Positions 1 to 9,000 of a DNA stretch of 64,000 nt are shown piece by piece; position 1 is the first letter of the stretch, and every line of letters begins with the position of its first letter. The stretch is taken from the NCBI GenBank assembly GCA_001897535.1, contig MKTC01000006.1, positions 124,001-188,000 of the forward strand, given 5' to 3'. A program made the position numbers and the translations under genes. This DNA is from Bacteroidetes bacterium 37-13 (GTDB taxonomy: Bacteria > Bacteroidota > Bacteroidia > Chitinophagales > LD1). Under the pieces are notes generated by a model, which was given only the letters and a program-made list of their open reading frames with translations, was not told the origin of the DNA and did not search any database.

Positions 1-252
1 AAGGCACAAAAAGAATTGTTAGAAGAAATTTCTACAACCGTGAATGCCATAAAAACAAATGTAGATAAGCTAAACAAATCGTTAGAAGATGCGCATAAAC
101 AAAAATCTACTGCTGATGAAGCGAAATTCTACTGCGACAAAGTGAAGCCAATTATGGATGTACTTAGAGTAGAATTAGATGCTCTAGAATCTTTAGTTGA
201 TGATACCATTTGGCCTCTACCAAAATACAGAGAAATGCTTTTCATTAAATAA
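1..252 (+). CDS. glnN: Type III glutamine synthetase, C-terminal end (partial)
   Basis: The frame is open from base 1 and stops at 252, so the 5' part of the gene lies before the window. The visible 83 residues form a helical tail with heptad-like leucines that ends in DDTIWPLPKYREMLFIK, the ending I recognise from the large GlnN/GSIII type of glutamine synthetase common in Bacteroidota. The enzyme makes glutamine from glutamate, ammonia and ATP in the cytoplasm; none of the catalytic core is in view, so activity cannot be judged. A bidirectional terminator hairpin follows 20 bases after the stop. Identity rests on the C-terminal signature alone. Confidence 0.82.
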   Translation, partial: KAQKELLEEISTTVNAIKTNVDKLNKSLEDAHKQKSTADEAKFYCDKVKPIMDVLRVELDALESLVDDTIWPLPKYREMLFIK

Positions 253-272
253 GCGCATTTAGAAAAAAAACA

Positions 273-317
273 AAGCCGATAAGTTCAACTTTAGAAACTG
301 AATTTATCGGCTTTTTT
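273..317. terminator. Bidirectional rho-independent terminator
   Basis: Ten-base stem (aagccgataa at 273-282 with ttatcggctt at 304-313) followed by a T run on the plus strand and preceded by an A run, so it can also end minus-strand transcripts. It sits between the convergent glutamine synthetase and HhH/barrel genes. Confidence 0.85.
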
Positions 318-331
318 GTTTCAACTCAATT

Positions 332-2431
332 CTAAAACCTCAACCGCATTTGTACTTTTATTTCGCTCTTTTTATTGCCGTTTATTTGGTCTAAGCCGCT
401 GCCAATAACTTGCGTATCACTACGAAAAGTTTGCGACCAACGTACCCAAAAATCGAGCCAGCGTGTGGCGCTGTAACGCAGTGTGAGATAATATCTAATG
501 CCATTTCCATAAAGTGCCGGAATTGAAAATGAATAGAGCACATCATTTTCATAAGTGTAAATTCTACTGTTGTAACTTGGTGTTCTAAATATCGCAAAGC
601 GCGCATTTCCCGAAAGCGGGAACCCTAATTTTTTATACGCAATATCTTGATAAATCACAAAGCCAACTTCTGTTTTATTTCCTTGCAAACTGTAAAAACT
701 CGTTTCCACTCTGTTAGAAATAGTTAGCTCATTTGTAACATTAAAACGATGCTGATAGCGCAATCCTTGCCGTGTTTCATTTACTACATAATCTAAAGGT
801 AAATCATTTAAAGGCGAGTTTCGCTTCTTTGTTTCAAATCTGTAACGCAAATAGATTTCAGACTTTTTGTTAGGTTTCACAGTAGCTTGAAAATAATTCT
901 CATTTCCCCACGAAGGTGCATCGGTTAAATATTTCAGCCAAGGGTGCATATACAAATCGAAGAACGCATCTAACTGCAACATTTTTACCGGGCGCACACT
1001 TAAACTTAAATACAAACCATGCTCGTTTTGCGGATGGCTTCTTTCGCCAAAAGAACCGCCATAAATAGTTTGGAAATTCTTAGAATAATATCTGTGTACA
1101 ATTCCCATATCAACCTTTTTATCTAAGCTGATAATTGCACCGTTTAACAAGCCAAAACCACCGTTGCTGCTTACTCCGTTTTCGCCAAAAAGATGGATAT
1201 TTCTAAATATTACATGATAATCTACACTTGCGTTTACCAACTGTTGTGCCGAAAAATCGTACAGTGCATAAGGAGATAAATCTTTATTATATGGTTTAAA
1301 ATAACGTGTGTAAACAGCATTTGCGCCAATGTGCCAATTTCGTTTATTGTACGAAACATTTCCACCTGTGGTAAGCTGCCCAACCATTTCGCGTTTGGCA
1401 ATTTCGCTTTGTGTGCGGTGATAACCGGTTGAAAGCAAGGCAGAGAAATATTCTTCTTCGTTTATGCTTGTATCACTAAGTGTTTGCGAAACCACATTAG
1501 CATCTAAAAGTTTGTATGAAGCAAAAGCTGTAACTTCCCAATCTTTAAAACCTAAAGTAAAAGCTCCACCGCGCAAAAACCGAAACTCATTTACAGAAGT
1601 ATAAGGTCTTAGTTTTGGGCCATTGCGTTTTATCATCATCACAGCGGGGCTTTTTCTATAGCCAAACCCCGTCCACATTATCAATCCTTGTCCCAAACGA
1701 ACTTCGTAATCGCCTAATGCCAATGCTTTAAGTTGCTTTCTATTTCTAAGAAAAAAGTGTGCAGAGTAAAAATCAAAACCGCGTTTATTGCTTCTTTTAA
1801 AAAATTCTTCTCCGGCATCTTTATCGGCTGTAATCCCGTAACTCATTTGAGTTCCATAAGTATATCGAAAGCGCATAAACAATCGAAAAGGTGAACCTTG
1901 GTAGTATTGCTTATTGGTGTCTGTCGGAATTAAATAGCCATTAGTTTTTTCAATTTGTTGTTGGTAGCGTGTTACAAATTGAGTATTCCCTTTCGTAAAT
2001 AAATCTTTCACCGGCACATGTAAATCCTGCAAATTTTCATCTACCCGAATATAAGGAAGCACACGTTTTATTGTTGCAATATCCCAAAGCGGAACAGCTT
2101 GCAATTCATAAATAGAAATTAACTTTCCATGCTTTTGAATATAGCGTTGCAGCTCATCAATTTGTTGTGGTTCTAAAAATAAAATTTCAGCCAATTCGCC
2201 TGCTGAAGCGCGATTTAAGTTGAGCGGATGCTTCTTTAAATTAGCTAAATCATCAATTGAACCATCGAAAGTAAACTCTTCAGAATCTTCAGAGCGCGCA
2301 AAATTTTCTATAATTTCTTGGTCTTCGTTTTCTTCTGCTTGCTGTGCAAATATTGCAGCCGGAATTACAAGTAAAACTACTTGAAAAACCTTAACTAGAA
2401 ACTGAAATTTGATATTTTGCAGCGGCTTCAT
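332..2431 (-). CDS. Outer-membrane barrel protein with N-terminal helix-hairpin-helix domain
   Basis: The preferred start (ATG at 2431) gives a 699-residue protein beginning MKPLQNIKFQFLVKV and a signal peptide ending near AIFAQQ. The open frame reaches an upstream ATG at 2509, but that leaves only 28 bases to the divergent gene. After an acidic stretch comes a ComEA-like HhH segment (LNLNRASAGELAEILFL, then IDELQRYIQKHG), about residues 65-130. The rest alternates aromatic and polar residues, ends in an F (VQMRLRF) and looks like an outer-membrane beta-barrel. Proteins of this architecture are widespread in Bacteroidota without a settled function; what the HhH part binds in the envelope is unknown. 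No partner gene is evident. Confidence 0.75.
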   Translation of the reverse strand: MKPLQNIKFQFLVKVFQVVLLVIPAAIFAQQAEENEDQEIIENFARSEDSEEFTFDGSIDDLANLKKHPLNLNRASAGELAEILFLEPQQIDELQRYIQKHGKLISIYELQAVPLWDIATIKRVLPYIRVDENLQDLHVPVKDLFTKGNTQFVTRYQQQIEKTNGYLIPTDTNKQYYQGSPFRLFMRFRYTYGTQMSYGITADKDAGEEFFKRSNKRGFDFYSAHFFLRNRKQLKALALGDYEVRLGQGLIMWTGFGYRKSPAVMMIKRNGPKLRPYTSVNEFRFLRGGAFTLGFKDWEVTAFASYKLLDANVVSQTLSDTSINEEEYFSALLSTGYHRTQSEIAKREMVGQLTTGGNVSYNKRNWHIGANAVYTRYFKPYNKDLSPYALYDFSAQQLVNASVDYHVIFRNIHLFGENGVSSNGGFGLLNGAIISLDKKVDMGIVHRYYSKNFQTIYGGSFGERSHPQNEHGLYLSLSVRPVKMLQLDAFFDLYMHPWLKYLTDAPSWGNENYFQATVKPNKKSEIYLRYRFETKKRNSPLNDLPLDYVVNETRQGLRYQHRFNVTNELTISNRVETSFYSLQGNKTEVGFVIYQDIAYKKLGFPLSGNARFAIFRTPSYNSRIYTYENDVLYSFSIPALYGNGIRYYLTLRYSATRWLDFWVRWSQTFRSDTQVIGSGLDQINGNKKSEIKVQMRLRF

Positions 2432-2537
2432 CACAATCGTTACAGTAAGTGATATTAAAATGAAAAAGCTAAAACACAAAAGGAAGTAATGAACAGAAAA
2501 TATTTCCAAACAATATTGAACACTAAAATTCTATGAA

Positions 2538-3446
2538 ATGAAAATAAAAATTGCGTCAGCTCAATATGCCATCAAGCAATATTCTAAGTTCAAAGATTGG
2601 CAAACCAATATTGAAAACTGGGTAAAAACTGCTGCCGAACAAAATGCAGAGATATTACTCTTTCCTGAATTTGCTTCTTTGGAATTAGTGAATTTGCTAT
2701 CGCCTGAAGTTCAAAAAAAGCCGGCACTTTTTGCCGACTTTTTGCAATGCCTTTTACCTGAATTTAAAATCACTTTTGATGAATTGGCAACCAAGTTTAA
2801 GGTTACAATTATTGCTCCAAGTTTTCCTGTTAAAGTTGAAAATGCTTTCTATAATCGCGTGTATGTTTTTGGTGTAAATGGCTTGGCAGGTTATCAAGAT
2901 AAATTGTTTATGACTAACTTAGATAGCAAAATAATTGGCATATCTTCTCCGCCAAAAAAAATAGCGATTTTCAAAACGCCAAAATGCACATTCGGCATTC
3001 AAATTTGCTACGATAGTGAGTTTAGTATTGGGGCAAATTGCTTAGCTCAAAATGGTGCAGAGATTCTTTTAATACCAAGTTGCACCGAAACCATTCGCGG
3101 CTCAAATAGAGTTCACATTAGCGCCAGAGCACGTGCTTTGGAGCAACAATTTTACACCGTAGTTTCGCAAGTAGTTGGCGATGCAGCATGGAATACAGCC
3201 CTGCATAAAAACTACGGCTATGCAGCATTTTATGCCGCACCCGATACTGAATTTCAAGAAAATGGAATTTTAGAAATCGGAGAACCACAAGAAGTAAATT
3301 GGTTGATACACGAAGTAGATACCGATTTACTAAAAACCACTCGTTCCAATGGGCAAGTAAACACTTTTAACGATCATAAAAATTTGAACTACACTTTCAA
3401 TTCCGATGAAATAAAAATTGAAATAAATACCGTTTCATCAACTTGA
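2538..3446 (+). CDS. Carbon-nitrogen hydrolase (nitrilase superfamily)
   Basis: A 302-residue cytoplasmic protein without signal peptide. The Glu-Lys-Cys triad of the nitrilase superfamily is visible: E44 in LLFPEFA, K122 in YQDKLFM and C157 in IQICYDSEF. RARALEQQ near residue 195 also fits the family. Members hydrolyse amide or nitrile C-N bonds, but the substrate cannot be read from the sequence; the family branch that includes amidases of the Nit/YafV kind is the nearest match I can name. It is divergent from the HhH/barrel gene, with about 106 bases between the preferred starts, and it stands alone. Confidence 0.85.
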   Translation: MKIKIASAQYAIKQYSKFKDWQTNIENWVKTAAEQNAEILLFPEFASLELVNLLSPEVQKKPALFADFLQCLLPEFKITFDELATKFKVTIIAPSFPVKVENAFYNRVYVFGVNGLAGYQDKLFMTNLDSKIIGISSPPKKIAIFKTPKCTFGIQICYDSEFSIGANCLAQNGAEILLIPSCTETIRGSNRVHISARARALEQQFYTVVSQVVGDAAWNTALHKNYGYAAFYAAPDTEFQENGILEIGEPQEVNWLIHEVDTDLLKTTRSNGQVNTFNDHKNLNYTFNSDEIKIEINTVSST

Positions 3447-3529
3447 AATACAGTTTGTTAATAATAAAAATTTGAAGTTTAACTTCTACTTTTTATTTTA
3501 GTAATTCATATAAAACAAAAAAACGAGAA

Positions 3530-4978
3530 ATGAAAAAACTATCTGCACTTTTGTTCTTGTCATTATTTTTAACCGGTATCGGCTTTTCGCAACGCTATTT
3601 AACACCACAGTTTACTAATGTAAAGGTTACTAAGAATGTAAAATTTGGAGCAAACAAAAGCTTTTCAAGTCTTTTTACTCAAGTTGAAGACTTAACTATG
3701 GATGTTTACGAACCAGATGGCGACACACTAAGTGAACGCCCCGTAATTATTTTAGGACATGGCGGCTCTTATTTAGCAATGTATCTTTGGGGTGTAAAAG
3801 AGCAATACAGCATAGCTGAAATGTGTACTCGTTTTGCTAAACTCGGCTACGTGGCAGTTTCAATTGATTATCGCTTAGGCTGGGAAGCAGGTTCATCGGA
3901 TCCGGAAGTGAGAGAAAAAACCATTGTGAATGCTGTTTACAGAGCAATGCAAGATTTTAAAACTTGTATTCGATATTTTAGAAATGATTATACAACTAAT
4001 AACAACCAATGGAAAGTAAATCCATGCAAAATATTTGTAGGAGGTACAAACTCTGGCGGTTATTCAGCATTAGCAGTTTCTAACTTAAACAAGGTTAGTG
4101 AAATGGAAGCTCCAAAATTCTTAGATTCAAATGGAGACCCGTATGTTAATCAATCTTTAACCGGAGACTTTGATGGTTTTGGAGGAAGCCAAAATGTAGA
4201 TAACTATCCGGGCTATAATTCAAATGCTTCTGCTGTATTAGCTTTGGGCGCAGCAACTGGTGATACTTCATGGGTTGAAGCTGGCGAAATTCCTGTAGTT
4301 GCATTGCATGGAATTGAAGAAACAACTACTCCTTACAATACTGCAATTGTAATAACCAGTAGCGGAACAGCAATACTTATTGTAAGCGGCCCCGGAGATT
4401 TTATGCCGCGCATAGAAAGACTTGGCAATAATGACGTATTTAAAAATGCTTCATTGCCTCAAGGTCCGGCAAACAAAAATGGGAATGGACAAATAACTCA
4501 ATCAGTAGAAGGTTTATATCCGTTTTATGGTGCAAAATTTGAACCGTGGAGTTGGTATGATAATACCCAACCTGTTGGCGATCCTGCTTTAAATCCAAAT
4601 GCAAGCCAAGCAAAAGGATTAAAATATATTGACACCATTATGTCTTATACCGCACCTCGTTTTAAAGCAATTATTGACGCCAACTTACCTTGCCAAGTTA
4701 CTACTTCAATTAAGGAAGCAAAAGTTGCACAAACAACATTTAAAGTATTGCCCAATCCGGTTACTTCTTTCTTCACTATTTTTGCATCATCACCAAACGC
4801 GCAAATTGAGCAAGTTAGATTGTTTGATCTAAACGGAAAAATTGTTTTGAACCATCAAAACGAAACAGGTTACTATTCTGCTGTAAATACTGAAAACATT
4901 GCCAATGGAATTTATTTAGTTGAGATTTCAAGTAGCAACAACATGAAAGAAATGAAGAGAATCGTAGTTCAGCATTAG
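3530..4978 (+). CDS. T9SS-exported alpha/beta-hydrolase-fold protein, apparently catalytically dead
   Basis: 482 residues with a signal peptide (MKKLSALLFLSLFLTGIGFSQ), an esterase-like alpha/beta-hydrolase domain (about 55-385) and a type A T9SS sorting domain (about 400-482: KVLPNP start, GIYLVEI, basic end). The oxyanion region ILGHGGSY and the strand AVSIDYRLGW are kept. However, the nucleophile elbow reads GGTNSGGY, so N174 sits where the serine of GxSxG belongs. Alignment by eye to the paralogue at 62000-63226 puts E264 at the acid position and F337 at the histidine position. All three triad residues are therefore changed. It could be a binding protein on the cell surface; a shifted serine (S175) is a less likely nucleophile. 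Confidence 0.8.
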   Translation: MKKLSALLFLSLFLTGIGFSQRYLTPQFTNVKVTKNVKFGANKSFSSLFTQVEDLTMDVYEPDGDTLSERPVIILGHGGSYLAMYLWGVKEQYSIAEMCTRFAKLGYVAVSIDYRLGWEAGSSDPEVREKTIVNAVYRAMQDFKTCIRYFRNDYTTNNNQWKVNPCKIFVGGTNSGGYSALAVSNLNKVSEMEAPKFLDSNGDPYVNQSLTGDFDGFGGSQNVDNYPGYNSNASAVLALGAATGDTSWVEAGEIPVVALHGIEETTTPYNTAIVITSSGTAILIVSGPGDFMPRIERLGNNDVFKNASLPQGPANKNGNGQITQSVEGLYPFYGAKFEPWSWYDNTQPVGDPALNPNASQAKGLKYIDTIMSYTAPRFKAIIDANLPCQVTTSIKEAKVAQTTFKVLPNPVTSFFTIFASSPNAQIEQVRLFDLNGKIVLNHQNETGYYSAVNTENIANGIYLVEISSSNNMKEMKRIVVQH

Positions 4979-5000
4979 AATAATTTTTTCTTTAAACAAA

Positions 5001-5043
5001 AAATGGCTGCTCGTAGATTGCACTACAGCAGCCATTTTTTTAT
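5001..5043. terminator. Bidirectional rho-independent terminator
   Basis: Strong stem aatggctgct / agcagccatt (about 5002-5011 with 5027-5036) with a T run after it and an A run before it, between the convergent esterase-like gene and the DUF4349 gene. Confidence 0.88.
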
Positions 5044-5057
5044 TTGCATGTTTTCGG

Positions 5058-5906
5058 CTAAAATCTTTTAGTACTATTTCTTTTTCTTCTCACAAAATAG
5101 AAAACTGCTAAAGCAATAAGGATTAAAAACGGCCAAATACTCATCAATCCAATTGTGAATGAAATAAGTTTGTGCCAACCATTTACAAATGCTTCTTTTA
5201 ATTTTGAAGTAAAACCAATTTGAGGCTGAGCAATAAAATCTAAATTCTGATAAATATTTAAGGTTATAGTGGAGTAACTCACTTGGTCTTTCATCAATTT
5301 TAATCTACCTTCTGTTACTTCAATTTCTTCTCTAATCACACGCAAACTATTTTCTACTTCTAAAATATCTTTCACGCTTTTAGCTTGCTTTAGAAGTTCA
5401 ACATATCGCTGCTCAATTTCCTTCTTAGTTTTTAGTCTTGCTTCAATATCTACAAACTCGGCAGTAACATCATCAACTGTAACATTTTTAAAATTGGTAT
5501 AAACAGACTCTTTCATTATTTGTTCAAGCAGCTTTTCAAAAGTTTCCGCAGGAACGCGAATAGTTATATCATTATCAATTCTACTCGAACTTGCATTGCT
5601 GTTGTCTGCTGCGAAATAGGAGTTATTTTCTTTTAATAGCTCTGCAATTTTTTTGTGGCTCACTTCAATATTTTGAACTTGAAATTGAACGTTTGCATTT
5701 TTAATAATATTGGTAGGAGTTTTTACATTCTCAATTTTATCCAACGCTGAACTTTCTTCAGCCAAATTTGCTTCCGTTTTCTTAGATGCTAACGAGGCAC
5801 TTTCTTCTTGTGCCGAATAGGCTAAAGATTCTGCTGAAGCATTGTTAGAATTATTGCAGCTCACCAAAATTGTTACTCCCAAAATACAGCCAATTAAGTT
5901 TTTCAT
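5058..5906 (-). CDS. DUF4349-family lipoprotein
   Basis: 282 residues. The N-terminus MKNLIGCILGVTILVSC ends in a lipobox (LVSC), so the protein is probably lipid-anchored. After a Ser/Ala/Glu-rich linker comes a DUF4349 domain (about 62-225), recognisable from the beta-alpha pattern with DITIRVPAETFEKLLEQI and the coiled-coil stretch DIEARLKTKKEIEQRYVELL. A hydrophobic segment near 245-272 followed by basic residues (RRKRNSTKRF) would make a C-terminal membrane anchor, so the protein may be held at both ends. The molecular role of the family is not established. It is monocistronic and convergent with the esterase-like gene. Confidence 0.82.
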   Translation of the reverse strand: MKNLIGCILGVTILVSCNNSNNASAESLAYSAQEESASLASKKTEANLAEESSALDKIENVKTPTNIIKNANVQFQVQNIEVSHKKIAELLKENNSYFAADNSNASSSRIDNDITIRVPAETFEKLLEQIMKESVYTNFKNVTVDDVTAEFVDIEARLKTKKEIEQRYVELLKQAKSVKDILEVENSLRVIREEIEVTEGRLKLMKDQVSYSTITLNIYQNLDFIAQPQIGFTSKLKEAFVNGWHKLISFTIGLMSIWPFLILIALAVFYFVRRKRNSTKRF

Positions 5907-6008
5907 ATTTAAGATTTAAAACAAAGATGGGCATAGTAAAAATTTCCATAAAGCTGCAACCAACTTTTATTTTATTTTTATTGTCTATCAAAAAGTATAA
6001 ATCTGATT

Positions 6009-9000
6009 ATGAAAAAAACTTTACACTACATACTCGGTATATTTTATTTTACTTTTTCATGCCATATTCATGCTCAAAACTATACTGTATTGGGCAATGC
6101 GGGGCAACTAAACGGGTGTGAATGTTTTAGAATTACCCCTGATGCAGGAAACCAAGCGGGAGCCATCTTTCAGAATAAAACCATTAACTTAAATAACTCT
6201 TTCGATTTTACCTTTTCAGTTTACTTTGGTTGCCACAATGGTGGCGGAGCCGATGGTTTAATGTTTGTTCTTACAACCAATCCAAACGGATTAGGTAATA
6301 CTGGAGAAGGTTTAGGTTATGCCGGAAACAATCAGCCCTTTTCATTTGCTGTAGAGTTTGATACTTACCAAAACTCAAGTGTAAACGATCCAAGCTATCA
6401 CCATATAGCATTTAATTCCGGAGGGCAATACAGTCACAATGTTGCGGGTCCTGTGCCTGCTTTACCGAGTTCTGCAAGTATTGATGATTGCCAATACCAC
6501 ACGGTTAGAATTGTTTGGGACGTAAACTCCAATACTTATTCTGTTTATTTAGATGGTACGCTGCGTTTAAGCACAGTAATTCCAAATATTGTGCAGACTT
6601 ATTTTGGTGGAAATCCAATTGTAAACTGGGGTTGGACAGCGGCAACAGGAGGCGGCACAAATGAGCAGAATGTATGCGTGCAAAGTATTTCTAACTGGGT
6701 TGCAGGAATAAACTACCAATCCTGCAACCTAAATATGCAATTTCAAGATGTTTCAACAAGCAACGCAGGAACAATACAATCTTGGGCTTGGAACTTTGGC
6801 GATGGCGGCACTTCTGCATTGCAAAATCCTACACATACTTATGCAGTAGCTGATACATACAATGTTACTTTAACCATTACAGATATTAGCAGTTGCACCA
6901 AGAGTTATTCACATACAATAACAATAGCACCCAATATCACTTTAACGCCAACATTGCAACAACCTCCTTGCAATGGAGGAAGCAATGGAAACATTACTGT
7001 TGCACCAAGTGGCGGCTTTGGTGCTTCAGCTGGCTATGGAGGCTATAAATATAATTGGAGTACAGGACAAACTACTGCAACAGCAGTTGGTGTTACTGCT
7101 GGAACATATACCGTAACCGTAACAGATGGCGTTTGTACAACCACGGGGCAATATACGCTTAACCAACCTACACCACTTACAGCAACAGTTACTAAAACTG
7201 ATCCAAACTGTAATTTAGCTAATGGAACAGCCACAGTAACCGTAAGCGGAGGTACAACTCCTTATCAATATGTAAACTGGCCAGGATTGAGTAGCACCAA
7301 TGTGGCAAGCGGTTTAGGAGCAGGTACTTTTATTCCGGATTTTAAAGATGCTAATGGTTGTTCTTCCTTACTTCAATATTCAGCAACCTTAACTAATTTA
7401 CCTTGTGGCATTCAATCTTCAACAACCACAACTAATGTAACTTGCTTTAATGGAACAAACGGAGCTGCAACTTTAAATGTAACCGGAGGCGGAAGTTCAA
7501 AAAACATCAATTGGAGCAATGGTGGAAGTGGCACAACAATTAGCAATCTGGCAGCAGGAACTTATACCTATAACTACAGTGATAATTTAGGAAACATATT
7601 TAGCGGTAGTGTAACCATTACACAGCCATCAGCAGCTATGTCGGCTTCTCTAACTTCCTTAGATTTATCTTGCGCAGGAAAAAATGATGGAAGCATTATC
7701 GCATCAGTAACTTCAGGAGGATCGCCCAATTATACTTATACTTGGAGCGGTGGTTTGCCTGGCAATCCTACTCAAAATAATTTAGCAGCAGGAAATTATT
7801 CTGTAACCATTACAGATTCTAAAAACTGCACGGCAACTGCCAGCGGAAGCGTGTCTGCTCCGCCCCCATTGGTTTTAAATATCACCAATACGGTTGATAG
7901 TTGCTTCCAAGCCGGCAAAGGAACTGCAACAGCAAATGTTACAGGAGGAACTACACCGTATTTATATCAATGGAGCAATATTGCTTCGGCACAAACCAAT
8001 TTAGATTTAGATGCAGGAAATTATTCTGTAACCGTTACCGACAACAAAGGCTGTACCACAACAGGAAATACCACAATCGCTCAATCGCCTGCCATTACTT
8101 ACACTTTAACTCCGCAAGATATCAATTGCACCGGAGCATCAACAGGAAGCATTCAAGTGAATGTAAACGGAGGCGTTCCAACTTATAGTTACACTTGGAA
8201 TCCATCTACTGCAAACGGAAATAATCCGCAAAACCTTACTGCCGGAAAATATATTGTAACCATCAGCGATGCCTATAATTGTAAGAAGATAGATTCCGTT
8301 ACACTTGTTCAACCAGATTCTGCATTGGTGGCTACTTCTTCGCATACCAATGTTACTTGTTTTGGTTTGAACAATGGCACATTAACTATAAATGTTGCAG
8401 GAGGAACACAACCCTATTCTTATCAAGGAAATCCAATTCCACCAGGAACTTCAACTTTGCCCAATCTTGCGCCAAATACTTATGCAGGAATTATCACAGA
8501 CTCAAAAGGTTGTAAAGATACTATCACCGAAACCATAACTGAACCAACTCAACTTACAGTGGGAGAACAACACGGTAATGTTTTATGTTTTGGAGGAAAT
8601 AATGCAAATATAGATATTACTGTAAGTGGCGGAACACCAAACTACACTTACACTTGGAACGATTCAATTACAACCGAAGACAGAAGTAATTTAACTCAAG
8701 GCAACTATGCCGTAACCATTACTGATGCCAATAATTGCACTGCAAACATTACTGTAAACATAACAGAACCAACTGAATTATTGGCAAGCGAAACACACCA
8801 AAATATTTCCTGCTTTGGTGGAAATAATGGAAGTATTGATGTTACAGTTTCAGGAGGAACAACGCCTTACACTTTTATTTGGAATGATGGAAACACAAAC
8901 GAAGACAGAACTTCGCTTACACAAGGAAATTACTCCGTTACCATTACCGATGCCAACAATTGCACTAAAACTTTAAGCATTACAATTTCTGAACCAACAC

